Origin: Acidobacteriota bacterium
GTDB taxonomy: Bacteria > Acidobacteriota > Thermoanaerobaculia > UBA5066
Direction of reading: 5' to 3'
Assembly: GCA_022711615.1 (NCBI GenBank)
Contig: JAKLER010000008.1
Coordinates: 1-33,676 of the forward strand
DNA length: 33,676 nucleotides
In this document: one piece after another, positions 24,170-31,817 of the stretch
Layout: every line of letters starts with the position of its first letter
Numbering within the stretch: position 1 is the first letter of the stretch
Translations under genes and position numbers: made by a program
The notes under the pieces: generated by a model
Told to the model about the DNA's origin: nothing
The model's input: the letters and a program-made list of their open reading frames with translations, nothing else
Database searches by the model: none

Positions 24170-24553
24170 TCACCTCCAGAGGAGCCGGGCGGAGGCCCGG
24201 CCGAGCGCCACCGCGAGGAGGCCGAGGACGAGCTGCCCCCCCGCGTTCGCAGCGGCGGAGAGGGCCTCGCCTCCGCGGAGGAGGTTGATAGTCTCGTTGC
24301 CGAAGGAGGAGAAGGTCGTGTACCCGCCGAGGACCCCGACGAAGAGGAAGGAGCGGGCGTTCCCGGACGGGACGCCGCGCTCCTCCGCCAGCCCGGCGAG
24401 GAGGCCGATCGCGAAGCAGCCGGTGACGTTCACGGCGAACGTCCCCCAGGGAAACGTCGCGCTCCGCGAAAGCGCCTGGGCGGCGCCGCCGAGGAGGTGG
24501 CGAAGCGAGGCGCCGATGCCGCCTCCGAGGAAGACGAGGGCGAGGGTCTTCAT
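24170..24553 (-). CDS. crcB: Fluoride exporter CrcB/Fluc
   Basis: 127-aa four-helix membrane protein that assembles as an antiparallel dimer forming a fluoride channel. Motifs are GGGIGASLRHLL at the N-terminus, WGTFAVNVTGCFAIG (with the pore Asn) and GVLGGYTTFSSFGNE, whose phenylalanines line the pore. Only one crcB is present, so it should be the homodimeric type. It starts at ATG 24553, 29 bases after the antiporter stop, which leaves no room for a fluoride riboswitch between them. It is coupled to DUF190 downstream. Confidence 0.95.
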   Translation of the reverse strand: MKTLALVFLGGGIGASLRHLLGGAAQALSRSATFPWGTFAVNVTGCFAIGLLAGLAEERGVPSGNARSFLFVGVLGGYTTFSSFGNETINLLRGGEALSAAANAGGQLVLGLLAVALGRASARLLWR

Positions 24554-24582
24554 CGGTCGGGGGAGCCTAGCATCGGCGCTGG

Positions 24583-25965
24583 TCAGCGGCGGAGGGCCAG
24601 GATGCTCCGGACACGTCCACCGGCGAGGAAGGTCGCGAGGACGGCGCTCGTCACGCGCACCCAGGTCGTCTCCACGATGAAGACCCCGACCATTAGCGCC
24701 AGGATCGGCAGGAGGTAGACGAAGGCCCACCGGGCGACGTAGCCGCCGAAGCTCGGCATCGCGACGCCGTCCGACTCCGCGATCGCCTTGACCATGAAGT
24801 TCGGGCCGTTCCCGATGTAGGTCATCGCGCCGCAGAAGACCGCCCCGAGGCTGATCGAGACGAGGAAGACCTCCCTCACGCCCGCGACGGCCGGCTCCCC
24901 GCCGAGCGCCTTCGCGAGCTCGAAGAACGTCACGTAGGTCGGAGCGTTGTCGAGGACCGAGGAGAGGCTGCCGGCGAAGACGAAGAACGTCACTCGGTTC
25001 AGCGGCAGCTCCGGCGCCTTCTGGGCGAGATAGGCGAGAGCCGGGACCATCGTCAGGAAGATGCCGATGAAGAGGGCGGCGACCTCCTGGATCGGCCCCC
25101 ACTCGAATCGGTTGTCCTCGAACCGGGCCTTCCGGTCGCCGAGGAAGAAGGAGAGGGCCGCCGCCGCCAGGAGGATGATCTCCCGGAACGGGATCCACGC
25201 GGCGAGGGACGCGTGCCCCTCGCGGATCGCGTGCAGGTCGACGGACGGGGCGAGCGCGACGGCGGCGACGATGACGCCGAGGAGCGCGATGCTCCCCTTC
25301 CCGTGGAGGGCGAGCGGCTTGACGTCGGCGGCGTCCTTCACGAGGTCGGGCATCTCCTCCTTCCGGAACGCGGCGGAATCGAGGGCGTAGTAGGTCAGGA
25401 GGAGCATCCCGTTCACGAAGAGCCACTCGGGGAAGAGCTTCAGCGTCCAGAGGAACGGCACGCCGCGCAGGAGGCCGAGGAAGAGCGGAGGGTCGCCGAG
25501 CGGCGTCAGGAGCCCGCCGCAGTTCGCGACGACGAGGACCGTGAAGACGACCGTATGGACCTTGTGCTTCCGCTCCCGGTTCGTGTTCAGGAGCGGCCTC
25601 ACGAGGAGCATCGCGGCCCCGGTCGTCCCGATGAGCGAGGCGAGGACGGCCCCGGCGCCCAGGAAGAGGGTGTTGTTCCGCGGGGTCGCCTGGATGTCGC
25701 CCGCCACGAAGACGCCGCCGCTCACGACGAACAGGGAGAAGAGGAGCGCGATGAACGAGGCGTACTCGACGAGGGCGTGGATCACCTCGGTGCGGCCGCC
25801 GAGCGACCAGCACCAGGCCGCCATCGGGAGACCGAGGACGAGGGCGACGAGGAGCTGGAAGCGCCGCTTCTCCCAGTGGTGCTTCGTCGCGTGCATCAGG
25901 GGGAACGTCGCGATCGCCGCGAGGAGCGCCGCGAACGGAAGGATTCCGTACCAGGGGACCGTCAT
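24583..25965 (-). CDS. Sodium:proton antiporter, NhaD-like (ion transporter superfamily)
   Basis: 460-aa membrane protein with about 12 helices of the CitMHS/NhaD-like ion transporter superfamily. Landmarks are SGGVFVAGDIQATPRNNTLF, LASLIGTTGAAMLLVRPLL, VVANCGGLLTPLGDPPLFLG and the second-half AGSLSSVLDNAPTYVTFFEL with MTYIGNGPNFMVKAI. The paired discontinuous-helix signatures (TPLGDPP, DNAPTY) are those of Na+/H+ exchange members. ATG 25965 has GAGG five bases upstream. Its place after a Na+-pumping decarboxylase suits interconversion of Na+ and H+ gradients. A dicarboxylate transporter role is the alternative. Confidence 0.85.
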   Translation of the reverse strand: MTVPWYGILPFAALLAAIATFPLMHATKHHWEKRRFQLLVALVLGLPMAAWCWSLGGRTEVIHALVEYASFIALLFSLFVVSGGVFVAGDIQATPRNNTLFLGAGAVLASLIGTTGAAMLLVRPLLNTNRERKHKVHTVVFTVLVVANCGGLLTPLGDPPLFLGLLRGVPFLWTLKLFPEWLFVNGMLLLTYYALDSAAFRKEEMPDLVKDAADVKPLALHGKGSIALLGVIVAAVALAPSVDLHAIREGHASLAAWIPFREIILLAAAALSFFLGDRKARFEDNRFEWGPIQEVAALFIGIFLTMVPALAYLAQKAPELPLNRVTFFVFAGSLSSVLDNAPTYVTFFELAKALGGEPAVAGVREVFLVSISLGAVFCGAMTYIGNGPNFMVKAIAESDGVAMPSFGGYVARWAFVYLLPILALMVGVFIVETTWVRVTSAVLATFLAGGRVRSILALRR

Positions 25966-25976
25966 CTCGACCTCGG

Positions 25977-25995
25977 GCCCGCACCGGGTGCGGGC
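25977..25995 (-). promoter_or_regulatory. Hairpin just upstream of the antiporter gene
   Basis: GCCCGCAC-CGG-GTGCGGGC, eight perfect pairs, a few bases above the ribosome site of the antiporter gene on its strand. It may modulate its translation or act with the 26015-26046 stem in termination. Confidence 0.38.
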
Positions 25996-26014
25996 GGGGG
26001 AATCGGAAGGGAGA

Positions 26015-26046
26015 CCGCCGCGCCGGCCCGGGAGCCGGCGCGGCGG
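26015..26046 (-). terminator. Strong hairpin after the decarboxylase operon
   Basis: CCGCCGCGCCGGC, six-base loop, GCCGGCGCGGCGG: thirteen perfect pairs, seven bases beyond the beta-subunit stop. On the minus strand it is followed by a pyrimidine-rich run (TCTCCCTTCC). It probably ends or attenuates the decarboxylase transcript before the antiporter gene. Confidence 0.7.
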
Positions 26047-26052
26047 AAGAGG

Positions 26053-27171
26053 CTACCTGAGGAGCGCGAGGAGACTCCCGGCCGCGACCGCGGTGCCGAT
26101 GACCCCGGCGACGTTCGGCCCCATCGCGTGCATCAGGAGGTAGTTGTCGGGGTCCTCGGCCTGCCCGACGTTGTGGGCGACGCGCGCCGCCATCGGGACG
26201 GCCGAGACGCCCGCGGCGCCGATGAGCGGGTTGACCGGCGTCCCCGGCAGGCGGGACATCAGCTTCCCGAGGAGGACGCCGCCCGCCGTCGAGACGGCGA
26301 AGGCGACGCAGCCGAGGACGAGGATCTTGAGGGTCGCCGCCCGGAGGAACGAGTCGCCGTCCATCGTGACGCCGACCGAGAGGCCGAGGACGATCGTGAC
26401 GAGGTTGATCAGCTCGTTCTGGGCCGAGCGGGTCAGGCGTTCCGTGACGCCGCATTCGCGGAGGAGGTTCCCGAACATCAGGAGGCCGATGAGCGAGGTG
26501 GCCGCCGGGACGATCAGCGCGCAGATGACCGTGCAGACGATCGGGAACGAGATCCGGAGCCACTTCGGGACGTCGAAGTTCGCCTCCATCCGGATGAGGC
26601 GCTCCTTCTTCGTCGTGAGGGCCCTCATGATCGGCGGCTGGATGAGCGGCACGAGCGCCATGTAGGAGTAGGCGGATACGGCGATCGCCCCGAGGAGGTG
26701 GGGGGCGAGCTTGATCGTCAGGTAGATCGACGTCGGCCCGTCCGCGCCGCCGATGATCCCGATCGAGGCCGCCTCCTTCGGCGTGAAGCCGAGCCAGCCG
26801 GCCGCCAGGAACGTCCCGAAGACGCCGAGCTGGGCGGCGCCGCCGAGGAGGAACGTCTTCGGGTTCGCGAGGAGCGGCCCGAAGTCGGTCAGCGCCCCGA
26901 GGCCGAGGAAGATGAGCGGCGGGAAGATCTCGAGCTCGACCCCCTGGAAAAGGTAGTGGAAGAGCCCGCCCGGCGCGCCTTCGGCCGGGAGGTTCATCAG
27001 GCCGTTCAGGGGGAGGTTCGTCATGAGCGCCCCGAACCCGATCGGGACGAGGAGGAGCGGCTCGAATTCCTTCTTGATGGCGAGCCAGAGGAGGAGGAAC
27101 GCGACCGCGATCATCACCCCCTCGCGCCACGTCAGCGCGAGGAAGCCGGTCTGCGCGAGCAGCTTCTCCAC
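26053..27171 (-). CDS. Na+-translocating decarboxylase beta subunit
   Basis: 372-aa integral membrane subunit (OadB/MmdB/GcdB family) that decarboxylates carboxybiotin and pumps Na+ outwards. It has the family motifs GIIGGADGPTSIY (with the Na+-binding Asp), LGLSVGVTMDGDSFL, NPLIGAAGVSAVPMAARV and HAMGPNVAGVIGTAVAAG. It starts at GTG 27171, one base after the biotin-carrier stop, with GGAGG overlapping that stop. With the carrier, gamma and carboxyltransferase genes it makes a complete Na+ pump. The partner carboxyltransferase suggests methylmalonyl-CoA rather than oxaloacetate as substrate. Confidence 0.95.
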   Translation of the reverse strand: MEKLLAQTGFLALTWREGVMIAVAFLLLWLAIKKEFEPLLLVPIGFGALMTNLPLNGLMNLPAEGAPGGLFHYLFQGVELEIFPPLIFLGLGALTDFGPLLANPKTFLLGGAAQLGVFGTFLAAGWLGFTPKEAASIGIIGGADGPTSIYLTIKLAPHLLGAIAVSAYSYMALVPLIQPPIMRALTTKKERLIRMEANFDVPKWLRISFPIVCTVICALIVPAATSLIGLLMFGNLLRECGVTERLTRSAQNELINLVTIVLGLSVGVTMDGDSFLRAATLKILVLGCVAFAVSTAGGVLLGKLMSRLPGTPVNPLIGAAGVSAVPMAARVAHNVGQAEDPDNYLLMHAMGPNVAGVIGTAVAAGSLLALLR

Positions 27172-27172
27172 G

Positions 27173-27589
27173 TCACCCCTCCGGGGCGTAGCGGATGAGC
27201 GGGTCGCGCACCTGGACGGACGCGCCCGCCTCCACGCAGACCTCCGCGATCGTCCCGCTGCGCGGGGCGTAGATGTAGGTATCCATCTTCATGGCGTCGA
27301 GGAGGACGACGGGGGTCTTCCCCTCGACGTGCATCCCCTTCGTCACGAAGACTTTCTGGACGGTGCCGGCGATCGGCGAGGCGATGACGTTCGGGTCGCC
27401 GGCGCCGCCGGGCGCCGGCGTGGACGACGGAGTCGGCGAGGACGCCGGACGGGCGGCCTCCGTCATCGGGAGAGCGGCGGCCCCGGGGTACGGGAGGCTG
27501 GCGGCCGAGCCGATCGCCTCGTCGTCCTGAAGGACCTGGACCTCGACGTCGTAGACCTTGCCGCTGACGGTAATACGAAGCTTCTTCAT
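27173..27589 (-). CDS. Biotin carboxyl carrier subunit of the decarboxylase
   Basis: 138-aa carrier protein. The N-terminal part (KLRITVSGKVYDVEVQVL) is the usual beta-strand start, residues about 28-66 form a flexible Ala/Pro linker, and 67-135 form the biotinyl domain with AMKM at 99-102, so Lys101 should be biotinylated. It carries CO2 from the carboxyltransferase to the membrane beta subunit. It starts at ATG 27589, two bases after the gamma-subunit stop, and ends one base before the beta-subunit start. The Pro-rich linker is typical of decarboxylase carriers. Confidence 0.94.
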   Translation of the reverse strand: MKKLRITVSGKVYDVEVQVLQDDEAIGSAASLPYPGAAALPMTEAARPASSPTPSSTPAPGGAGDPNVIASPIAGTVQKVFVTKGMHVEGKTPVVLLDAMKMDTYIYAPRSGTIAEVCVEAGASVQVRDPLIRYAPEG

Positions 27590-27591
27590 CG

Positions 27592-27915
27592 CTATCTCTT
27601 CGGGTCCACCCGGTGGGACCGCAGGAGGTCGATCCGCCCGACGCGGGACCAGGTCTCCTGGCCCGCGGGGCGGATGAGGCGGATGTGGCGGACGACGACG
27701 GACCGGCCGAGAGCGGCGGTCGCCGCCGCGGCGAGGACCGCAACGAGCTCGGGCGTGACGCCCTCCTCGGACGCGGCCGCCGCTGAGGTCGCCTTCGCGG
27801 CCGCGACGGCCTGCCTCCGGGTGATGGCCTGGAAGCCGTAGAGGACGCCGACGAGGAGCGCCATGACGCACATCACGACGCTCATGCAGATCAGGGCGAC
27901 GACGTAGACCGACAT
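27592..27915 (-). CDS. Decarboxylase gamma subunit (OadG family)
   Basis: 107-aa protein with a single N-terminal helix (VALICMSVVMCVMALLVGVL) and a hydrophilic Ala-rich tail, the layout of OadG/MmdD subunits, which hold the pump complex together and in some cases bind Zn2+. It lacks the His-rich end seen in some OadG proteins. Its position between the carboxyltransferase and biotin-carrier genes supports the call more than sequence does, because the family is poorly conserved. ATG 27915; nine bases separate it from the carboxyltransferase stop. Confidence 0.8.
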   Translation of the reverse strand: MSVYVVALICMSVVMCVMALLVGVLYGFQAITRRQAVAAAKATSAAAASEEGVTPELVAVLAAAATAALGRSVVVRHIRLIRPAGQETWSRVGRIDLLRSHRVDPKR

Positions 27916-27924
27916 CTCCGCGCC

Positions 27925-29469
27925 CTACATCGGGATGTTGCCGTGCTTCTTCTGCGGTCGCTGGTCGCGCTTGGCCCGCAGGGTGACGAGGCGCTCGATG
28001 AGGAGGCGCCGCGTCCAGGACGGCCGGATGACGTCGTCGACGTAGAGGGCCGCGGCGGCCCGGTACGGGTTCGCATGGAGCTTCCGGTACTCCGCGGCCT
28101 TCTCGGCGAGGAGGGCGTTCTTCTCCTTCGCCGACTTCGCCGCCTCGAGCTCGCGGCGGTGGAGGACGCGGGCGGCCCCCTCCGGCCCCATGACGGCGAT
28201 CTCGGCCGTCGGCCAAGCGAGGACCGAGTCGGCCCCGAGGTCCTTCGAGCACATCGCGAGGTAGGCGCCGCCGTAGGCCTTCCGGAGGATGACGGTCATC
28301 TTCGGGACGGTCGCGGCGGAGTAGGCGAAGAGCATCTTCGCGCCGTGCCGGATGATCCCGCCGTGCTCCTGCGCGACGCCCGGGAGGAACCCGGGGACGT
28401 CGACGAGAGTCACGATCGGGATGTTGAAGATGTTGCACGTGCGGACGAAACGGGCCGCCTTGTCGGACGCGTCCATGTCGAGCGAGCCGGCGAGATGCAT
28501 CGGCTGGTTCGCGACGAGGCCGACGACCATCCCGCCGAGACGGGCGAAGCCTGTGACGATGCTCCGCCCGAACGCCTCCTGCACCTCGAGGAACGACGCC
28601 GGGTCGACCAGGCGGGCGATGACATCCTTCACGTCGTACGCCTTCCGGGGGTCCTCGGGAACGATGTCGTCCATCCGCTCGTCGTCGACGATCGGCTGTT
28701 CGAACGGGAGGTCCGGGGCCGACTCGAGGTTGTTCGAGGGGAGGTACGACAGGAGCCGCTTCACGATCGCGACGGCCGACCGCTCGTCGGGCGCCGCGAA
28801 GTGGATGTTCCCCGAGACCTCCGCGTGGACCTTCGCCCCGCCGAGCGCCTCGTCGGTGATGGCCTCGCCGGTCGCCGCCTTGATGACGTCGGGCCCGGCG
28901 ATGAACATCTTCGCGCTCTCCTCGACCATGACGATGAAGTCGGTGAGCGCCGGCGAGTAGGCCGCGCCCCCCGCGCAGGGGCCGGCGATGACGCTGATCT
29001 GCGGGACGACGCCGGAGAGGAGCGTGTTCGTGTAGAAGATCTGTCCGTATCCGGAGAGGGCCTCGACCCCCTCCTGGATCCGGGCGCCGCCCGAGTCGTT
29101 GAAGCCGACGACGGGGAGCCCGGTCCGGAGGGCCCCGCGCAGGCACTCGCAGATCTTCGCGGCGTGGATCTTGCCGACGGAGCCGCCGCTGACGGTGAAG
29201 TCCTGGGAGAAGGCGTAGACGGCCCGGCCGTCCACCCACCCCTTTCCGGTGACGACCCCCTCGGCCGCGAGGACCTTCGCGCCCGGCTCGGCGTTGTCCT
29301 CCTGGGCCCAGAGGCCGAACTCGACGAAGCTGTCGGGGTCGAGGAGGAGCGCGAGGCGCTCGCGCGCCGTCAGCTTTCCCTGGCGGTGCTGCTTCTCGAT
29401 CCGTTCGGCCCCGCCGCCCAGAAGAAGCTCCCGCCTCTTTTGATCGAGGTCCGAAAAACGCTTGGACAT
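27925..29469 (-). CDS. mmdA: Acyl-CoA carboxyltransferase, probable methylmalonyl-CoA decarboxylase alpha subunit
   Basis: 514-aa cytoplasmic carboxyltransferase with two crotonase-like halves. Landmarks are KLTARERLALLLDPDSFVEF, FNDSGGARIQEG (about 123-134) and GPCAGGAAYSPALTDFI in the first half (acyl-CoA oxyanion site), and VDVPGFLPGVAQEHGGIIRH with RKAYGGAYLAMCSKDLGAD in the second. It ends KHGNIPM, like propionyl-CoA carboxylase beta chains. In a gene set with beta, gamma and biotin-carrier subunits it should transfer CO2 from (S)-methylmalonyl-CoA to biotin for Na+ pumping. Without that context it would be called propionyl-CoA carboxylase beta. ATG 29469 with AAGGAGG upstream; first gene of the operon. 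Confidence 0.93.
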   Translation of the reverse strand: MSKRFSDLDQKRRELLLGGGAERIEKQHRQGKLTARERLALLLDPDSFVEFGLWAQEDNAEPGAKVLAAEGVVTGKGWVDGRAVYAFSQDFTVSGGSVGKIHAAKICECLRGALRTGLPVVGFNDSGGARIQEGVEALSGYGQIFYTNTLLSGVVPQISVIAGPCAGGAAYSPALTDFIVMVEESAKMFIAGPDVIKAATGEAITDEALGGAKVHAEVSGNIHFAAPDERSAVAIVKRLLSYLPSNNLESAPDLPFEQPIVDDERMDDIVPEDPRKAYDVKDVIARLVDPASFLEVQEAFGRSIVTGFARLGGMVVGLVANQPMHLAGSLDMDASDKAARFVRTCNIFNIPIVTLVDVPGFLPGVAQEHGGIIRHGAKMLFAYSAATVPKMTVILRKAYGGAYLAMCSKDLGADSVLAWPTAEIAVMGPEGAARVLHRRELEAAKSAKEKNALLAEKAAEYRKLHANPYRAAAALYVDDVIRPSWTRRLLIERLVTLRAKRDQRPQKKHGNIPM

Positions 29470-29582
29470 GTGCCTCCTTGGTACTCCTTCCGGCTGGAAG
29501 GGCGAGGAATCGTACTCCTCCGGGAGCCGGCCTGCCGGGGCGCGTCCTTCGGTGCCGACGTGCGGAGAGAATGCGTCTCCGG

Positions 29583-29588
29583 TAATCT
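29583..29588 (+). promoter_or_regulatory. Possible -10 box for the AMP nucleosidase gene
   Basis: TAATCT ends nine bases before the ATG at 29598, and no Shine-Dalgarno site is present. A start at about 29595 would give a nearly leaderless message. No -35 match is seen at the usual distance. Confidence 0.3.
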
Positions 29589-29597
29589 GGGTGTTTC

Positions 29598-30767
29598 ATG
29601 GATCGCGTCGTCGATTTCGCCGCCCTCTCCGCCGAGGACGATCGGTCTCCGCTCGTCTGCTCGCTCTGCGACGCGATCGAGGCGACCTGGGACGAGGGGC
29701 TCTACCCGCTCGTCGAGGTGGACCGCCCCTGGTCGCGCCACAACCCCCTCCTCCGCGGCGAGTTTGCCCGCCCGAAGGCCATCCGGTGGTACCTCGAGCG
29801 AGAGCTCGGGAAGCTGGCGGCAGCCGGCGCGAAGGTCACCGTCGGCGGCTCGCGCGAGCGAGTCCCGTTCGACGACCCGGCGCATTTCGGGAGCCTCGAC
29901 GAGGAAGCCTGGGACCTCCGGCAGAAGAAGCTCTTCCTCTTCCGCGCCGAGAGGATCGACCTCTCCCTGAACCGCCTCGAGCATTACACCGGCACCCCTG
30001 CGGAACGGTTTCAGAGGCACGTCCTCTTCACGAACTACGAGATGCACGCCGAGGCGTTCCGCGCCCGCTATCCCGGCGCCGTCGGCCCGGCGCGGAGCGT
30101 CCAGATGCCTGCGTGGCACCACGAGCTGCCGGGCAATGCCGGGCTCACGCTCGTGAACATCGGCGTCGGCCCCTCGAACGCCAAGACGATCACCGACCAC
30201 GTCGCCGTCCTCCGCCCCGACGCCGTCCTGATGGTGGGCCACTGCGCCGGCCTCCGAAACCACCAGGAGGTCGGCGACCTCGTCCTCGCGACCGGCTACA
30301 TGAGGGACGACCGGATCCTCGACGACGTCCTGCCGACGAGCGTCCCGGTCGCCTCGAACCACTTCCTGAACGCGCTCCTTCTCGAGGAGATGGAGGCGCG
30401 CGGCCTTTCCTACCGGCTCGGGACGGTCTTCACGACCGCGAACCGGAACTGGGAGTTCAACCAGTCGGGCGCCCTCGCCGCGATCCGCGCGAGCCGGAGC
30501 GTCGCCGTCGACATGGAGTCGGCGACCGTCGCCGCGAACGGCTTCCGCTACCGCATCCCGACGGCCGCTCTCCTCTGCGTGAGCGACAAGCCGCTCCACG
30601 GCCAGCCGAAGCTCTCCGCCCAGGCCCAGGCGTTCTACCGCGAGAGCCGGATCGCCCACCTCGAGGTGGCGGCCGAGGCGCTCGAAAAGGCGCGCGACCG
30701 TTTCCCCGGCGGCCTTCCCTCCTCCGACATCCGCTCTTCGGACGAGCCGCTCCTCGGGTCGGCCTGA
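29598..30767 (+). CDS. amn: AMP nucleosidase
   Basis: 389-aa enzyme that hydrolyses AMP to adenine and ribose 5-phosphate. The C-terminal nucleoside-phosphorylase-like domain carries LTLVNIGVGPSNAKTITDHV, VLMVGHCAGLRNHQEVGDLV, VDMESATVAANGFRY (ribose-binding Met-Glu) and LLCVSDKPLHGQPKL with the catalytic Asp. The N-terminal regulatory domain is present but shorter than in the 484-aa E. coli enzyme, so ATP/phosphate control may differ. It is divergent from the decarboxylase operon across 128 bases and convergent with a PfkB-family kinase. Start ATG 29598 with no ribosome site. Confidence 0.9.
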   Translation: MDRVVDFAALSAEDDRSPLVCSLCDAIEATWDEGLYPLVEVDRPWSRHNPLLRGEFARPKAIRWYLERELGKLAAAGAKVTVGGSRERVPFDDPAHFGSLDEEAWDLRQKKLFLFRAERIDLSLNRLEHYTGTPAERFQRHVLFTNYEMHAEAFRARYPGAVGPARSVQMPAWHHELPGNAGLTLVNIGVGPSNAKTITDHVAVLRPDAVLMVGHCAGLRNHQEVGDLVLATGYMRDDRILDDVLPTSVPVASNHFLNALLLEEMEARGLSYRLGTVFTTANRNWEFNQSGALAAIRASRSVAVDMESATVAANGFRYRIPTAALLCVSDKPLHGQPKLSAQAQAFYRESRIAHLEVAAEALEKARDRFPGGLPSSDIRSSDEPLLGSA

Positions 30768-30769
30768 GG

Positions 30770-30794
30770 CGCGGCGCGCTTCCGCGCGACCGCG
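30770..30794. terminator. Hairpin between convergent amn and kinase genes
   Basis: CGCGG-c-GCGC, loop TTCC area, GCGC-ga-CCGCG, a nine-pair stem with a small internal loop, lying just after the amn stop and before the convergent kinase stop. Probably a shared terminator. Confidence 0.42.
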
Positions 30795-30806
30795 GGGCGT
30801 CCGCGG

Positions 30807-31727
30807 CTACGGCTCGTACGGGTCCGGGTCGGACGCGACGAGCTGACGGAGCGGCTCGGCGCCGAGGAAGCCTTCCGCAGCCGAGGCCGCCCCGAGCTTC
30901 CAGGACGCGAAGACGACCGCGCGGCGGAGCGCCGCGCGCGCGTCGCGTTCCGCGAGGTAGCCGTCGAGGAACGCCGAGAAGAGCGCGTCGCCCGCGCCGA
31001 CCGTAGAGACGACGGAGCGTGTCCTCACGGCCGGGACCCTCTCGACGATCCCTTCGAACGGGAGGTGGAGGAGCGCCCCTTTCGCCGCCATCCCGACGAC
31101 GACGACCTCGGGGCCGAACCGCGCGCCGAGGTCCCGCGCGAACTCCTCGGCCGGCGCCGGGAGCGCGTCGTCGCTCAGGAAGACGACCTGCGCGGCGCGG
31201 AGGAAGTCGCCGTTGTACGGGTCGTCGAGGGAGGAAAGGGCGTGGACGTCGGTCGCCACGAGCTTGCCCGCCGACCGCGCCGCGGCGAGGAAGGGGCGCG
31301 AGAAGTTGACGTTGCAGAGGGCCGCCGCGTCGCACGCGGCGAGCGCCTGGACGAAGAGCTCCTGCGGGTAGGCCCGCTCCTGGACGTCCTTCAGGTCGAC
31401 GTGGATCTGGCGTCGCCCCTCCTCGTCGTAGAGGACGACCGACTGCGCCGTCTCGCGGGCCCCGTCGCGGACCCAGAAGCCGTCGAGGCCGTCCCGCGAC
31501 AGGGCGTCCCGGACCTGGCGCCCCGCGAGGTCGGGGGCGACGAGCGAGAGGAGAAGAGGCGCGTTCCCGAGAGCCTGAAGAGCCCGGGCGACGTTGTAGC
31601 CGACGCCGGAGACCGAGGAGGCGACGCCGAAGAACGGGTAGCGGACCGGGAAGTAGGGGACCGGAAACGCTTCGACCTTCACGGTCGTCTCGAGGTTCAC
31701 GAGGCCGGAGACGAGGATTCGAGCCAT
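30807..31727 (-). CDS. PfkB-family carbohydrate/nucleoside kinase
   Basis: 306-aa cytoplasmic kinase of the ribokinase/PfkB family. The N-terminal ILVSGLVNLETTVKVE is followed by the substrate loop SVSGVGYNVARALQALG and, in place of the first PfkB signature, a normal Rossmann-like core. The C-terminal signature STVGAGDALFSAFLDGYL has the anion-hole GAGD with catalytic Asp. The substrate is a sugar or nucleoside; the neighbouring AMP nucleosidase makes a ribose or nucleoside substrate thinkable, not shown. Start ATG 31727; the open frame to 31832 is upstream filler. CAGAAT eight bases above the ATG and no ribosome site again suggest a near-leaderless start. Confidence 0.86.
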   Translation of the reverse strand: MARILVSGLVNLETTVKVEAFPVPYFPVRYPFFGVASSVSGVGYNVARALQALGNAPLLLSLVAPDLAGRQVRDALSRDGLDGFWVRDGARETAQSVVLYDEEGRRQIHVDLKDVQERAYPQELFVQALAACDAAALCNVNFSRPFLAAARSAGKLVATDVHALSSLDDPYNGDFLRAAQVVFLSDDALPAPAEEFARDLGARFGPEVVVVGMAAKGALLHLPFEGIVERVPAVRTRSVVSTVGAGDALFSAFLDGYLAERDARAALRRAVVFASWKLGAASAAEGFLGAEPLRQLVASDPDPYEP

Positions 31728-31773
31728 GAGGCCCCATTCTGCTCCAGGGCGCCCTTGGGCGCGGACGGCACGT

Positions 31774-31786
31774 GTGCAAAATGCAC
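31774..31786. promoter_or_regulatory. Palindrome in the divergent kinase/deacetylase gap
   Basis: GTGCA-AAA-TGCAC, centred in the 90-base divergent gap. It could be a small operator; nothing else identifies a regulator. Confidence 0.25.
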
Positions 31787-31817
31787 GGCGACCCCATCTC
31801 GCGACCCGGAGGTTCCC

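Noticed and set aside
24554-24582. Fluoride riboswitch in front of crcB.
   Set aside because: Only 29 bases separate crcB from the antiporter stop, and no matching element is seen.
24170-27130. Open minus-strand frame of 986 codons ending in CrcB.
   Set aside because: Only the last 127 codons (from ATG 24553) encode a recognisable protein; the rest is out of frame with the antiporter and beta-subunit genes.
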